Positions 41,061 through 53,070 are shown, counted from the stretch's first letter. The stretch is DNA of 64,000 bases from Isochrysis galbana (GCA_018136815.1 CM030944.1:992456-1056455); one strand, 5' to 3'. The notes: a model not told the origin generated them from the letters alone. Numbers and translations: made by a program.

Positions 41061-42766
41061 GAGTTGTTAGGGGTTAAGGTTGGGTAGTAGGGAGGTACAT
41101 AAGCACGCTGCCGCAAGCCGCACGCCGCACGTGTAGCGGGGATTTTTAAGAAGATTTTTTTCCCCATCCCCATCTGCGCAGGCGACCTTCTTGCCAAGAC
41201 AACTTGCAATTGCAATTCACATATCGGTGGGCGAGTGTGAGGTGGCTGAGGCAGCTCGCGACGACGGCCGGGTGCGGATAGTTTGGGCCATTTCTAGAAA
41301 ATTTCTATCATTTCTATGCCTCGTGCACTTACACTTAATAATACGCCTTGCCTGGCACGCCGAAGAGCAAAATGTGAAATGTGAAATGTCGATATTTCGA
41401 TCGAATTAAAGGTGTAAGGTCGAATTTCAGTCGAAATAAGCTGCAAAATTTGGGTCAAGCGCAGCGAAATATCGAAACAAAATTTGGGTGGGTCTCAAAC
41501 GAAATTCTCACCCGGCCCAAAGCGGTGGGGAAATGATTCGGCAGCGGCAGCGGGGCTACAAGTACAAATGATTGTATTGTATCTTTGTATCCCATCGAGC
41601 AGGGAAGATGGTACATAGCCTTACTTTCATCTGATGGAGTCTTGATGCTGAACTGAAGAAGCAAGAGTCTTCACTCTTCACAGGAGGTTGGAGCTGGGCG
41701 AGGCGGGGCGAACGGGGGCGGGGGGGGGGGAGGGGCTGCATGCGGCGGGCGGGGGCGGGGAGAGAGGAGGAAGGCGCGCCGGCGACGGAAGTGGCTGAGA
41801 GGCGCGGCCCGGGCGGGGGGGGGGGGGTGCTCGCTAGTCGTCCTCCGTGGGAAGGGAGAGGGGGGCGAGGGGGGAGGGGGGGGGAGAGGGGGAAGGGGGG
41901 CGGGGGGCGGGGGGGACCTTCCTTTCTGGGGGGGGGGGGGAGAGGAAGGGGGGGTGGGGCCGCTTTTCTTCCAGGGGGGGGGGGGGGGGGGCGCCGCGCG
42001 CGGGGGGCCTGTCGGGGGGGGGGGGAGAGGGGGGGGGGGTCGGGAGGAGGGAAAGAGAGAGGACAGGAGACACAGAGTTAGTGGGGGCCCATCCTCCCAC
42101 GCGAGAGAGGAGCAGATGAGGATGGGCCCGTGACTCCGTCATCCCTGTACTCCCTCTCTCCTTTTTGGCTCCTCCGACTGCCCATCAAGGAGGGGATGGG
42201 TTCCCTCTCTCTCCCTGCTCTCTCTCTCTCCCCCCCCCCCCCTTCTCATCTTCTTCCGTACACATGGAGCTCTTCCGAGGGGCCAACCACCAGAATGATG
42301 ATGGCAGAGTAGAAGAAGAACAGGGGTCTTCTCCCCCAGCCGAGGAAAGGAAAGGGAGTGGGGAGGGGCGAACCCCCCCCCCCCCCCCCCCCCCCCCCCC
42401 GCGGCAGCGCGGGGCTCTCGTCTCTCTCACTTCCCTCTCCCGTCCACCGCGCTCCCCCTTCCCCTCTCCCTCCCCGCCCTCTCTCCCTTTCTTCTCCTCT
42501 CCTCCCCCTTTCCCCCACCCCTCGCTCTCGCGGCCTTTCACCTCGCTCTCCCACCTCACCTCCTACACGCCCTCGAAGCTCAGCCGACTCGCGCGCGTAC
42601 CATCCTCAGCCCACACAGCCGCGAACTACCTCGTGCGCCACTCCCTACAGCTTTCCTTCTCTCACCCCCTCCCTGCCACTCTTCCCCACCACCCGCGAGA
42701 GAGTGAGCGAGTGCGAGTGCGAGAGTTGAGAGTGAGTCAGAGAGAAAGAGAGAGAGAGTGAGAACG
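41061..42766. other. Unassigned; G-rich block and Tubby leader
   Basis: 41700-42060 is extreme purine-G sequence with many G runs (potential quadruplexes). 42370-42402 is a C run of about 31. 42735-42766 is a GA tract abutting the Tubby ATG. AAAATTTGGGT strings at 41430-41490 resemble the hAT-like leaders. No gene seen. Confidence 0.55.
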
Positions 42767-43999
42767 ATGATCGCTGGGTACCGCGCTCAAAGCTTGCCCA
42801 ACATTGGCCGCGTCCCCCGAGAAGCGCCGCCCTCCACATTCACACACTCGGGTGCTGCATCCTCATCTTGGATCAGTGCAAATGACAACGCCATCGTGGT
42901 CTTCCCTGAGCCTCGCCCTGAAGACGATCCGTCATCCCGCTGCCTGCTGCTCGAGATGCTTGACCAGGATGCGCTCGATTGCGTGTTGCTCGCGGTGGAG
43001 CAGGAGTCGATGCAAGTGTTGCTCGCAAGACTGGCGCAGACGTGCAAGGCATTCCGCCGCCTGTCCGAGAAGGTCCGCTCGGACGTTGTCCTCCAGCGCC
43101 TTTCCACACGGTGGGACCCGGCCACACCCAACGTGCCCACGCCCACAGGGCTACCCTCCGCTCGCCGCTTCCTTGACGCCCTGACGGAGCGTTCGCGTGG
43201 ACAGAAACGGGTGCTGTGCTACGTCACGCGGCAGCGCGGCCTCCGCGCTGCCTTCAACTTCCACGTGCAGCTTGAATCTGGGCCCAACGACCTGCCGTGC
43301 TTTACTGCACGCCGTCACATGCTAGGGCGCGCACGCGGGCTTTGCTACTCAATTTTGCTTCACAAGAAGATCGTAGCAGAAGTGTGGTACAACTCGTATG
43401 ACGGCAACTTCTACTTGTACGAACCTGGTATGCACGGGGATGAGGCGCCCTCTAGTGACGACTCGTCGGCCATCTCTTGCTGGCCGGGGCAGTCTCGCGT
43501 CTGGCCGATGGGCTCGCCCAAGAAGAAGGTGCAACCCTCGCTCAAGGTTTCTATCCGCCGCTCGCGCATCCGGCCTCGCTCGGTCCACGTCGTTATCCCG
43601 CCAAGTGCACCAATCAAGCCGGCGTCCAAGTGGCCCATACTGCCGGTGTTGTCAGCATTGGATGATAAGATCGAACAAGCGAAGCCTGCAGAGAGCGCTT
43701 GCGGCGCCGAGGGTGATGGCTTCGAGTTTGTCAACCTGGAGCCAAGGTGGGACGAGGCCCTCAAGCACTACGTGCTCAAATACCATGGACGCGCTACTCG
43801 CGCTTCAGTAAAGAACGTGCAATTGCAGCCAGCTCCGGGCGCCTACTCTCACCCGACCAACTTTGATGACGTCGCCTTCCTCGTGGGCAAGGTGGCAGAC
43901 GACAAGTTCAATGTGGACTTCAAGTCACCGTTTTCTTTTCTACACGCTTTTGCCCTCTCGCTCATCATCATCGACTCGTCCTTCTTCAACGTCGTCTGA
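42767..43999 (+). CDS. Tubby-like F-box protein
   Basis: A single-exon protein of 410 residues. An F-box-like helical segment (EMLDQDALDCVLLAVEQESM, LARLAQTCKAFRRL, ~60-100) precedes a C-terminal Tubby domain (~140-410). Tubby landmarks: KRVLCYVTRQRGL, YSILLHKKIVAEVWYNSYDG, EPRWDEALKHYVLKYHGRAT RASVKNVQL and FLVGKVADDKFNVDFKSPFS. This domain binds membrane phosphoinositides, and plant TULP proteins pair it with an F-box for SCF ubiquitin ligases. The end (FLHAFALSLIIIDSSFFNVV) departs from the usual QAFAICLSSFD..ACE, so the last residues could be altered. The ATG at 42767 is preceded by a GA tract; the frame upstream has only non-ATG codons. Confidence 0.9.
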   Translation: MIAGYRAQSLPNIGRVPREAPPSTFTHSGAASSSWISANDNAIVVFPEPRPEDDPSSRCLLLEMLDQDALDCVLLAVEQESMQVLLARLAQTCKAFRRLSEKVRSDVVLQRLSTRWDPATPNVPTPTGLPSARRFLDALTERSRGQKRVLCYVTRQRGLRAAFNFHVQLESGPNDLPCFTARRHMLGRARGLCYSILLHKKIVAEVWYNSYDGNFYLYEPGMHGDEAPSSDDSSAISCWPGQSRVWPMGSPKKKVQPSLKVSIRRSRIRPRSVHVVIPPSAPIKPASKWPILPVLSALDDKIEQAKPAESACGAEGDGFEFVNLEPRWDEALKHYVLKYHGRATRASVKNVQLQPAPGAYSHPTNFDDVAFLVGKVADDKFNVDFKSPFSFLHAFALSLIIIDSSFFNVV

Positions 44000-45633
44000 G
44001 TTGTTTCTTCCCTGCCAAAACGTGCGAGCTAGTTGGATGTACATTAACTACATTGATGTTTTCTTCTCAATCTAGCAATCCACTGCGCGCGGGCAGTGAC
44101 GGTTAGGCCATCATTCGACTTTTTGGGGGCGCTGTACATCGTAGGCGGTCTTCTGGGTGATTGTGCGGGGATGAGACTTTTCTGCCTCACATATCGCTCA
44201 CGGGGGCAAGTTTCGTGCTACGTCCCAGGTGCTCTAAGCATCGGATTTTCGGCGTCACGCGTTTGTGGCAGTCTGAGGCGGCATGACTCACTACTCTCTG
44301 CCTCGGCTACCTACCCATTACGGAGACCCCTTGGATAAGCCGTTGATGTCCATCCATTTCCCTTATCTATATCCATCTTTAGTGTTAGTACTAGTGCTAG
44401 TGCTTCTCACCGTTTTGCGGTCGGGGTGCGTATTATGTTGGTGGGACCGAGTGCCGCGCAATCCTTGGTGACGTGGCCAGGGCAAGAATCGAGAGCACTT
44501 TCTGTGTGATGGGCTGTGTGGAGAGCTAGGTTTTCGTGACGTGTAGTCCGCGTGTCGCGTGTGGTGAATATGAGAAGGTTTGGCACGATGCTCAAAGAGA
44601 GATACCCTCAGCACGCGCGACACAACGTAAGTTTATACTTGGTTGCAAATTAAGTTCATACTTAGTTCGGCATGGGGGGCGCCTCGCGCCCTCCCTCTGC
44701 TATAGCTCTTAGGCTCCGCCAACTCCCCTCCGGGGGGCCTGTCGGTCATCCCCACGCTCTGCCTTTTGGGATTAGCTGGGCACTCATCAATACCACCCAT
44801 ACCCCCGGTGGGCGCGAGCCGCACTCCCACGCCAGCACTGGGCTTGCCCCATCGAGCTGACTACGGTAGTAGTAGTAGTAATAGTAGTAGTATGTAGTAT
44901 AGTATCGCTAGCCGGCTTTTTCGAGACGTTTTTTCAACGAACTCGATCATCATGGAAGCCAAGAGGGCACGCACACGATTGACACAGTGCTGCTTGTAGC
45001 TTGTGGGGTGGGGTGGGGGGGGGGCTCTTGCCAACGGGAAGGACATGGGTGCAAGGGGAATTGGCGCCGAGTACTGGAATACTATAACCTCTTCATAGCA
45101 GTAGTAAAGTACAAGGATGCGTTCACGCCCCCATCGGCCCTCGCGCTCCTTTTTCCTTTCCCGCGCCGCCCCCCACCTACCCGCCCCCCCCGGGGGGCCT
45201 CGCCCTCCTCCCACTCTCTCTCTCCTCTCCGTCTCTCTCCTCTCTTCCCTCCATTCTCCGGTAGAGGTCCTCCTTCTTTCCCCTTACTTGCCTCGCTGAG
45301 CTTTTAATTGAAGCATCCTTCCCCCCCCCCCCCCCCCCCCAGTCTCTGTGGTCTCCTCCCCTCTCCCTCTCTCCGTCTCCTCTTCTCTCTCGTCGCTTCT
45401 CCTCCTCTCAAGCCTTTCTCCTTCCTCTAACTAGCAGCAATATACTACTAATACCATCAATTTCCTCCCTTCCATGAAAGAGTTGTCGTGAACGAACCGC
45501 TCCTGTTCGCTGTTCTTTCTGCTTCCTCTCTGCCCCATTCATGTAAAGAGTACAACGTCCCTCCCCCTCCTCCTCCACCCTACCTACCTACCCCTCTCTC
45601 TCTCTCTCTGTGCTGCGCCTGCCTCGGCTTGGA
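44000..45633. other. No gene recognised; microsatellites
   Basis: TAGTAG repeat at 44866-44900, C run at 45321-45340, CT-rich leader of the next gene at 45345-45630. Possible upstream exon for the next gene was not found. Confidence 0.5.
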
Positions 45634-47583
45634 ATGGAGCCCTCCTCCTTGTGGCAGCCTCCCTCCTCCCTCCCTCTGCGATGGGGCGAGGCGGCGTGGG
45701 GCGGGTACGCCTGGCTGGTGGCACAGGCGTCGCCACCACTCGCCCAGCTCGAGCTCGACCCGCGCGGCGCCCTGCGTGCCACGAGCGCAGGAGTGCTCCA
45801 TGGTTCTCTCTCTCTCTCGTGGGGACGGGGTGCGCTCTCTTCCGGCTCGATGCTCAGCCGGAAGCACGTGCTTTTGGGTGAGTCGGCGTGGGAGCGGGGT
45901 ACTCTTCCCGATGCGCCCGTCTGCGAGTCGGCCGACGCGATCTCGCTCGGCGCATGCGCAGATGGGTTCGAGGCGAGTGAGTGCGAGTGCGCCTATGGAG
46001 CGATCGAGCTGCCCTTCATGAGGGTCGTTGAACCGGGCGAGCTCGTGCAGGTGGCGGCGGTGCCCGAGGAATACGGCGGGACGGACGTGCCGCTCCGTGC
46101 GACGCTCTCGCTCAGCTACCGTCCTGGCGGCTGGTGCGATTGGCTGAGTGATGCAGCTGCAGCAGGTGGCCAGTGTTCAGCCAAGTGGGACGGCGTTGAC
46201 CTGCCGCAGGAGTCCAACGGCTGCTATACCGAGGTTGCTCGCCAGGCGCTGGATGGGCGCATTGAGCTTGCATCGAGCAACTGTCATATCTCGCTCGAGC
46301 GCAATCACGCACCATTCCTATACCAGACCGTCCCCTCGGGGACTGCCTTCACGGCCACTGTGCGAGTGCAGCAGTCGGCAGATGTGCAGTGGAACGCTGG
46401 GGGGCTGATGCTGCGGCCGGCGCATGGCGAGCCCGTCACGGCAGACACCCAGTGGGCGGGTGTCTTCTCTGCACAAGCACGCATGCTCACGGTGCAGGGC
46501 GCCCAAGGTGGCTCCCCGTACGTCTCAGAGCAGGTGCCCCAACCACGCGCCGGGCCAGTGTGGCTGCGTGTGCGTCGCTCCACGGCGGGCGAGCTGCGCG
46601 CATCATGGCGAATGTCTGCGCAAGATGAGTGGAACGAACTAGGCGCCCCATTCGAGATCAGCGCGTTATCGGGAGATGTCTACATTGGCGTGGCGCAACA
46701 CTCTTCCTCATCGAATGTCGGCGCGGTCTCGCTTGACTCGTACGAACTGCAGCTAGGGGAGAGCGAGGGCGCCGAGGCGGATCACGGGGTATGCTGCCTT
46801 GCGCCGGGGCGTGCAGGCACCTCTCGGGTCGACGTGTCGCATCCCTGGACGCCTTTCCTCATAGTATGTGCCTCTGTGTTCCTCGCGCTATTTTGCCTGC
46901 GTCGGCCTGCCGACGAGGCTCAGGAGGACGCCGCCTTTGTGCAAAAGGAGGCTGCATTGTCGCGTGGCTGGAACGTGCGCAAGGGCGGTTTGCCCACTGG
47001 TTCAGACCTTGACGACATTGACAGTTACGAGAAGCAGACGAACACCACTGTTTCTCCATCCACCGCCTCCAGCTACAGCACCCCCGTCAAAAATACGACC
47101 GGGCGGATAGCGAACCGCAGCGAGTCGGGCCGGAGCACTTTCAGCTTCCTCTCGAGTATTGCCTCCTTCGCACCAGGTGCACGAACTCAGCTAGGATACG
47201 CACCCTTGAACGAGGAGCGTGGCAACGGGTTCGGCACGCCTACGCAGCCGCGGAACGCGGGTGCCGTCCACACGCCTGTGGTAGTCACGACCCCGACCAC
47301 GCTCTCCGGAGCGCTCGCCTTTTTCCGGGCGCGCGCGGAGTCCACATACGCGGAGATTGTCCTCGGCAGTCCCCCGCATGTGGGCGGGCACAGCGTAAAC
47401 GACAGTCCCGCCATCGATGCCAGAAGCTCCACTTCAGGGCCGATTCGGCAGAGGCTGGCGACAGCTTGCGCCGCGGTGCGGTCTATGGCCGGGCTAGGGG
47501 GGAGCGAGAGCTCATCGGCCTTCGTCGCCCGGAGCAATGCCAGCCACGTGGAGATCCGATTTGGGGGCGCCACAGCTCAATAG
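45634..47583 (+). CDS. Single-pass membrane protein with DUF1349-like lectin-fold ectodomain
   Basis: A 649-residue ORF. Residues ~1-210 match nothing I know, with several Cys (CESADAISLGACADGFEASE C). Residues ~215-375 resemble the DUF1349/concanavalin-A-like fold: APFLYQTVPSGTAFTATVRV, WNAGGLMLRP, VWLRVRRS.AGELRASWRMS and ISGDVYIGVAQHSSS-type strands. One membrane helix follows (PFLIVCASVFLALFCLRR, ~406-423). The ~225-residue tail is Ser/Thr-rich with likely phosphorylation sites. No signal peptide is obvious at the chosen ATG (45634), so either an upstream exon is missing or the ectodomain is translocated by the helix. A carbohydrate-binding surface or wall protein is a reasonable guess. 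Confidence 0.7.
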   Translation: MEPSSLWQPPSSLPLRWGEAAWGGYAWLVAQASPPLAQLELDPRGALRATSAGVLHGSLSLSWGRGALSSGSMLSRKHVLLGESAWERGTLPDAPVCESADAISLGACADGFEASECECAYGAIELPFMRVVEPGELVQVAAVPEEYGGTDVPLRATLSLSYRPGGWCDWLSDAAAAGGQCSAKWDGVDLPQESNGCYTEVARQALDGRIELASSNCHISLERNHAPFLYQTVPSGTAFTATVRVQQSADVQWNAGGLMLRPAHGEPVTADTQWAGVFSAQARMLTVQGAQGGSPYVSEQVPQPRAGPVWLRVRRSTAGELRASWRMSAQDEWNELGAPFEISALSGDVYIGVAQHSSSSNVGAVSLDSYELQLGESEGAEADHGVCCLAPGRAGTSRVDVSHPWTPFLIVCASVFLALFCLRRPADEAQEDAAFVQKEAALSRGWNVRKGGLPTGSDLDDIDSYEKQTNTTVSPSTASSYSTPVKNTTGRIANRSESGRSTFSFLSSIASFAPGARTQLGYAPLNEERGNGFGTPTQPRNAGAVHTPVVVTTPTTLSGALAFFRARAESTYAEIVLGSPPHVGGHSVNDSPAIDARSSTSGPIRQRLATACAAVRSMAGLGGSESSSAFVARSNASHVEIRFGGATAQ

Positions 47584-49424
47584 TGAGGCGACCGGTGCCG
47601 CCGCCGAAGATCGCATTGGCTTCTCTTCGCGCCAAAGTCGTCATTTTCATCCTTGGGTATGATGGCTGTGCCCAGCAGCATGTCCTGGGAAAGCAGCGAA
47701 TCATGCGTGTGGTTGATAAAAACGCAAGCGGCACTTGTTCATCAGCGCAGTCGAAATCGGCACGATCATTGTAGAGCCGATACTGGTCGTGTGGAAAACC
47801 TACTGCTTCACATTCAAAATCGATGCATTTGTGCTGTTAGCGGAAAGGCGACTCCTGTCCGCCATTGTGGACTCTTCCAAATTCACCAGCCACATCAAGA
47901 AGGATTCCTGGGTTCACGCCAAGAGATTCAATATGAACCGTCGCAAGTTTTCGTGCCATACAACTTTTGTTGGTGTGCAACTTGCTGTTGGGTGTGCACA
48001 TGGGTTTGCAAATATCGAGCACTCATCTGCGTTTCAGAAGTGCACGATGGTTGTTTCCTTGTGTTCGAGATCTCAGCTTGTGCATTCTGATTGGCTCGGA
48101 GTCGTGCTCTTGCTGGGCAGCCGCAAACCTAGAAGCGCCGCACACGATCAATCATCAAGATGAGGCCGCCGCACTATACCCGCCCTCGAGGCCACTACAT
48201 GCCATGAGTGGACGAAAGGCAACCGCACCCGCCCCTTGCTGCAAAGGCCTTCCCACGAGTATGGTGTGAGCCCCTCAATTGCACGTCACGAACGCGCCCA
48301 TGCCGCTCCCAAGACGACGAGTACGCGTGTGGAGCGGAGCTCGAGCGAGCGAGGACGGGGGGAGAGCGCCGGTGGATTGAGTGAGCTCTCCAGAGACAAC
48401 GGTGGCCGAGCGGAGGCACGGAAGAGAGAGAAAAGGTAAGAGCGAGTGGTTCTTCACTGAGAATAAGGATGCGCTTAAAAGGCTAGGTGTCGCGGGCTTA
48501 GGGGGGGAGAAAATAGCCATGGTCGTAAGCAGAAGCAGCGGGAAAGGGGCCAATCGCGGTACACGGTGGCAAAAAAGGGGGGTACGCCAGCCACCGCCTC
48601 TCGTCCTCGTCGGTGCCCGCCGGCCGCCGGGGCTGCATCGATCTCTAATCGCGCGCTCTCCTGCGGAGCTGATCGCCCATCTCTGGTGTGTGTCAAAGAG
48701 TTCCGGCTCTGCAAGAACACTATTCACTATTCGTAGACACCACCTCCACCTATTATTCTCTTAGTCAGAAGGGCGGAAAGTCGCTCAGGTTTTCTACGGA
48801 TGTCATCCCGGATGTAGCAAATGTTGGATACATTAGTGTGGGACACAAAAACCTTCACATAAACATGGAAACGGGGGGGGGGGGGGAGCAAGAGCTGCGG
48901 GCTGCGGCCCCTCTCCGCCCGTTTGCTTATGCAAACGGGTCCCATTTCTTACCGCACTCCATCGGGGGGGGGTGCAAAACCCCCCCTCTCCCTCTCTCCA
49001 TTCTCCTCCTCCTGTGTCCCTGCAGCGCGTCGCCATGCGGCGCGCCACGGCCTGCTCTCGGAGGTCCTTTGGGGGCTCCCAGAGGGCCAGCCAGGGCAGC
49101 TCAGGGGGCAGTGGAGGCTGGGGCTCAGCCCCTGGCCCCCCTTGCCTCTCCCACGCTTGCCTCGCTGGCCATGGGAGCCGCTCTGAGGCATCTGTCTGCC
49201 TGGCGACCAGGGAAGGGGGGGGGGTCAGTTCGAGGGCAGGCCCACGCAGGGCGTGGGAGTGCGAATCACGGCCCGCGCCCACTAGGGGTCTGGGCCAGTG
49301 TGGTGATTGCCCAGCCCCTGCCAAAGGGCAGGGGCTGTGGTTGATTGTACGGGCCCACCCCTGGGGGTGTCCGCGATGGAGAGAGGGGGGCGCGAGGCCC
49401 CCATTGACCCCTACTTATAAAAGT
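47584..49424. other. Unassigned intergenic region
   Basis: 47650-48165 has weak open frames without motifs. 48990-49215 contains CAGCTCAGGGGGCAG.GGAGGCTGGGGC and related strings that reappear inverted at 57660-57760, so a dispersed repeat lies there. TATAAAAGTAGG at 49416 precedes the retroelement remnant. Confidence 0.45.
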
Positions 49425-50098
49425 AGGTTCACCAACTCTCCCTCGAGAGGAGAAGTCTACTCTGCGACCCTCGATCGCACAGTACGCTGACACTCTCAAC
49501 AACATCATGACCGCCGCATGGCGCGCCGCCCTTGACGCGACTCAAAGCACTCAGAGGGAATCCGTGCAGAATGCTACTTTAAGGTCTCGCACGGGTGTTA
49601 CTTTCCAACCCGGAGATAGGGTTTTATCGCCGCATCCCAGGGCACGCTAACAAACTCCAATTCCTCTACTCCGGTCCCTACCGCGTGGATGCTAAGATTT
49701 CCGACACGCGCTATCGTCTCCGCGATCTTGAGAACCAGAAGATCAAGGACGAGATCCACATCTCGAATTTACGCCCGTATTTCACTCGGGTAGATGAAGA
49801 ACCCCTATCCCAGGACGAGTTTATCGTCGAATCACTCCTTGACCGCCGCGGCGAGCCGCCTCGGTGCAAGTATCTCGTCAAGTGGCTTGGCTACCCTCGT
49901 TCTGAAGCTACGTGGGAGCACCGCATCGAGCTCCTCCGTCGCTGCGGTGACCTAGTCGACGCGTTTGATCAACAAACATCTCCTCCTACCCCCGAGGATT
50001 TGTATGAACCTTTTGTCGAGGACTACGACCCTACTCCGGAGGCTACGTCATCGGCTGATGAGGCTTCTAGAGACGTGGGCCATGCTCTGCCGGATTAA
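49425..50098 (+). pseudogene. Ty3/Gypsy chromovirus integrase C-terminus with chromodomain
   Basis: The reading begins with integrase C-terminal helices (AQYADTLNNIMTAAWRAALD, ending at FQPGDRVL), shifts frame by one near 49620-49650, and continues as PGHANKLQFLYSGPYRVDAK, EIHISNLRPYF and the chromodomain FIVESLLDRRGEPPRCKYLV KWLGYPRSEATWEHR. Chromodomains at this place define chromoviruses and direct insertion to marked chromatin. The catalytic core and everything upstream are absent, and the frame ends at 50098. A dead 3' pol fragment. Confidence 0.9.
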
Positions 50099-50487
50099 AT
50101 CTCTTCAAGGACACGCTCTAGGGTCATATGAGTCAAATTTTAAACAAGGCTGCTACATTCTACCCGGACTTCTAACACCTCAATCTCTACCCGATTCCCG
50201 CCGTTTCTGCTCACATGTAGCATGGGATGGCTTGGGCTACGCTCCCACTACCGTCGCTCCCACACCGCCGCCGCCACACTCCTTTTCCCTAGCGCGGCCG
50301 TGCCTTGCGCTCGCGTGCTCGCGTCTGCCGTCTGCGAGTGACTGCACAGCTCAGCAGTCTGCCCCGCTGTCTCTGCATGCCCAAACTATCAGTAAACTGA
50401 TAGGATCATCACCCTCTACAAAATACTTGCTAACATTCACACTGATTGATAGGTCGATGATCCTCCAGCAGATCCAACCCGGCGAGG
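50099..50487. other. 3' flank of the retroelement, possible LTR relic
   Basis: No gene seen. GATAGGATCATC and GATAGGTCGATGATCC are similar inverted strings around 50397-50465. An LTR could not be delimited. Confidence 0.35.
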
Positions 50488-51342
50488 ATGCGCGCCGCGC
50501 GGGCGGCTGCTCCGTCCGCCGAGCCGCTGCGGCTCAGCATCGCACCACGTGCAGGGGTCGCGAAGCCTCCAGCACGTGCGCGCACTTTCTACAAGGTGGT
50601 GGCCGTGCGTGCCGACGGCATGTTCTGCTCCATCTTCGACGGGCAGACCATCTACCCACTCCACCGCATCACTCGGGTTCCGAGTGGTGTCTACGCGTGC
50701 AATACGATTGAGGCGGTGGTGGCCCATGGCACGAGACGGCTGCCTCGACGTTCAGCGCTGCTCGATTCACCTCGCGCTATTCTGCGACTCATTGGATGGC
50801 TCGAGGATGGTTCCGAGCCCACACCTTCCATTACAGGCAAGTACCGACTTGATGCTGTACTACCGGTGGCTGTATTGCCCTGGAGCTCAACTCCGTTGCA
50901 CGAGCGAATACCCCCACAGATGGTTGCACCTCAATTGCAAGGACGTCTATTTACCTCTCAACCTCCCGGCGCGGCAACGCGATTCCCAGACGCGATGGTC
51001 ACCGGTGGAGCTTCATGGCGATCACGAGGCACACACTCTTTTTCCGAGCATATGCAAGCTCTTACTGCCCAGCTTCACGAGGATATTCTGACTATGCAAC
51101 ACACGCTCGAAGGCTTGAGGGTATGCTTCTGCCGTCCATGCTTGTGCCGATGTACTAACATCCTCCAAGGGTCGGTGGCAGGCGCTGATCGCACCTTGCC
51201 CCGCATCGCAGGCCATAAGAGCACAAGGTGTTGCGCTTACCGCCTCAACGCGCGCACACGCAGAATCGGGGGGCGGCTGGCTACAGCGTGCACTGCTGCG
51301 AGCACAGCATTGAGGGTAAGGCAATGCAAGCGGAGAGGGTGA
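50488..51342 (+). CDS. Unidentified protein with YKVVAVRADG...SIFDG domain
   Basis: ATG frame of 284 codons. Residues ~30-135 look like a compact domain: FYKVVAVRADGMFCSIFDGQ, YPLHRITRVPSGVYACNTIE, PRAILRLIGWLEDG and KYRLDAVLPVAVLPW. I have the impression of a family in microalgae that reads KVVA.RADG.Y.SIFDG, but I cannot name it and know no function. Beyond ~residue 145 the sequence is Cys/Arg-rich and less convincing; the coding exon may end near 50890 and later frame may be intronic. It follows the chromovirus fragment on the same strand without obvious linkage. Confidence 0.45.
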   Translation: MRAARAAAPSAEPLRLSIAPRAGVAKPPARARTFYKVVAVRADGMFCSIFDGQTIYPLHRITRVPSGVYACNTIEAVVAHGTRRLPRRSALLDSPRAILRLIGWLEDGSEPTPSITGKYRLDAVLPVAVLPWSSTPLHERIPPQMVAPQLQGRLFTSQPPGAATRFPDAMVTGGASWRSRGTHSFSEHMQALTAQLHEDILTMQHTLEGLRVCFCRPCLCRCTNILQGSVAGADRTLPRIAGHKSTRCCAYRLNARTRRIGGRLATACTAASTALRVRQCKRRG

Positions 51343-53070
51343 ATATGTCAGCCGCAAGCGGGCCATTTTGTGCTCGTGACACGAGGATGATATGAGCGTC
51401 TAGAGGCTAGAGGCTAGAGTATTCGTTGTGCGTCTAGGATTGAGGATTGAAAAAAAGCACATCTAAAGCTTCGGGGCTACCACCTAGAGCGGATACGGTA
51501 CACCTACCACTTCTAGGACGCCGCCCTTACGTCCCCTGTTTCCTATACTCTTTCCCCTTCCCCCGTTCGGTCCTTTCTTTTCGATTTCCGGGGTGCGGCC
51601 CGTGCTACGCTACCTCGGGTCCGGTGCTCCGGCGGTATGCGGTACGATCAGGCGTCAAACGGCATGCCTGTTGCGACCGTCGCTTTATCCGTTAGTCTAC
51701 CAACTAACTTTACAGCCAGTTGCCATGGAGCGCGCCGGCGCGACTCTCTCTCTCTCTCTCTGGGCCCCCTGCCGAGGGCGGTTCCCCAACCTAGCACAAG
51801 GTCGCTGACGGATCGAGCATGACGCATGACGCATGACCACTGGCTCGATATGCGATGAGACGGAAGGGAATCGATCGGCGGAAGGCGCGGCGGGAACGGC
51901 GGAGAGTGATGGAATGGCGGGCTTGACCAGCTCCTCAGTAGAGGAAGGCGGGAGTACGGGCTTGGGCGAGGGGCGAGGGCGAGCGCGAGGACGGAGCGGA
52001 CATGGCTGGGCAATTGCAATTGGCGATTGGCGATCGATGGATAGGATGAGGCTATGAGGCTGAGGTTGAGGATGAAGTTTGGTACTGATGGCTGATGGAG
52101 TGTTGAGAACGAGGGACGAGAACGGGAATGAGAACGAGAGCGACGAACGACGAACGACAGACGACAAAACGGTTAGAGTCCGACGGATTGATGGCACGGC
52201 ACCACACTCACCTCAACACTCTCCACACTTCACACTTAGGTATCTTCAGCACTTCAGCACGGAACGCACAGAGACTTGCTGACTGACAGCTGACAGCTGA
52301 CAGGTCACTCTCGTCGGCCTTGACGCACGAATCGAATCGTTCGTTGATTTCGTGGGTGAATGCCGGGAACTTGAACTTGAAGACGTTGGCGGCGATCACG
52401 GTCACGGTGGGGTCGTTCATCTTGCGCACGAGAAGGCGTCGGTCACTCGGGTGGCAAGCAGTGTGACTAGTACTGACTAGGTGGTGCCAACAGCCAACAG
52501 CACCACAGGGCCCAAATACCAATAAGCCACTTAGAAGTACGACTCACGACTCGTCACTCGTCACATAACACGATCCTCATACCTCACTCATACGAGGCTC
52601 CCACACACATCACCCTCCTAGCAAGAAGCCGACGAAAAAAGAACGCCGACACACAGAAGACTGAAGACCAAAGACAGGCTTTTCGCCTATCCGAGTACGA
52701 CGACGCCGGATAGCCTAAAAGCTAAAAGCCATATACATGATACATGAACATGATAGATGATAGCATGGAAATTCATAATTCACAATAAGTAATAAGAGAG
52801 ATTTCTACAGAGTAGAATTCGATGACTACACATTCCATCACATACCCGTCTTAGAACACACCCTAAACAGACTCACGACCCTGGTTAGGGGCGGCTTCGC
52901 CTCCGAAGGGCTTCCCAGCGCGGCCCATGCTGGCGGGAAGCTGCAAGACACCACAGGTAACCTAAAGTACAATATAAATGTAGCGCAAGGAAGGAATGCT
53001 TCCATGAGAGAGAGCAATACGAATATTAAAAGTAACGGCACTCGGTATTCGATTGCCGCCGAGGACCACC
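51343..53070. repeat. Unassigned, with dispersed repeat family G copy 1 (51690-51800)
   Basis: AACTAACTTTA.AGC.AGTTGCCATGGAGCGC.CCGGCGCG is matched in inverse orientation at 57515-57565. It is followed by a CT tract. 51840-52160 has a GGCTTGGGCGAGGG and AACGAGAGCGACGA composition resembling family F. GCTAGAGGCTAGAG repeats at 51401. No gene seen. Confidence 0.45.

Noticed and set aside
47735-48163. 142-codon hypothetical ORF after the lectin-fold gene
   Set aside because: No domain, no coding-like composition, and likely 3' UTR.
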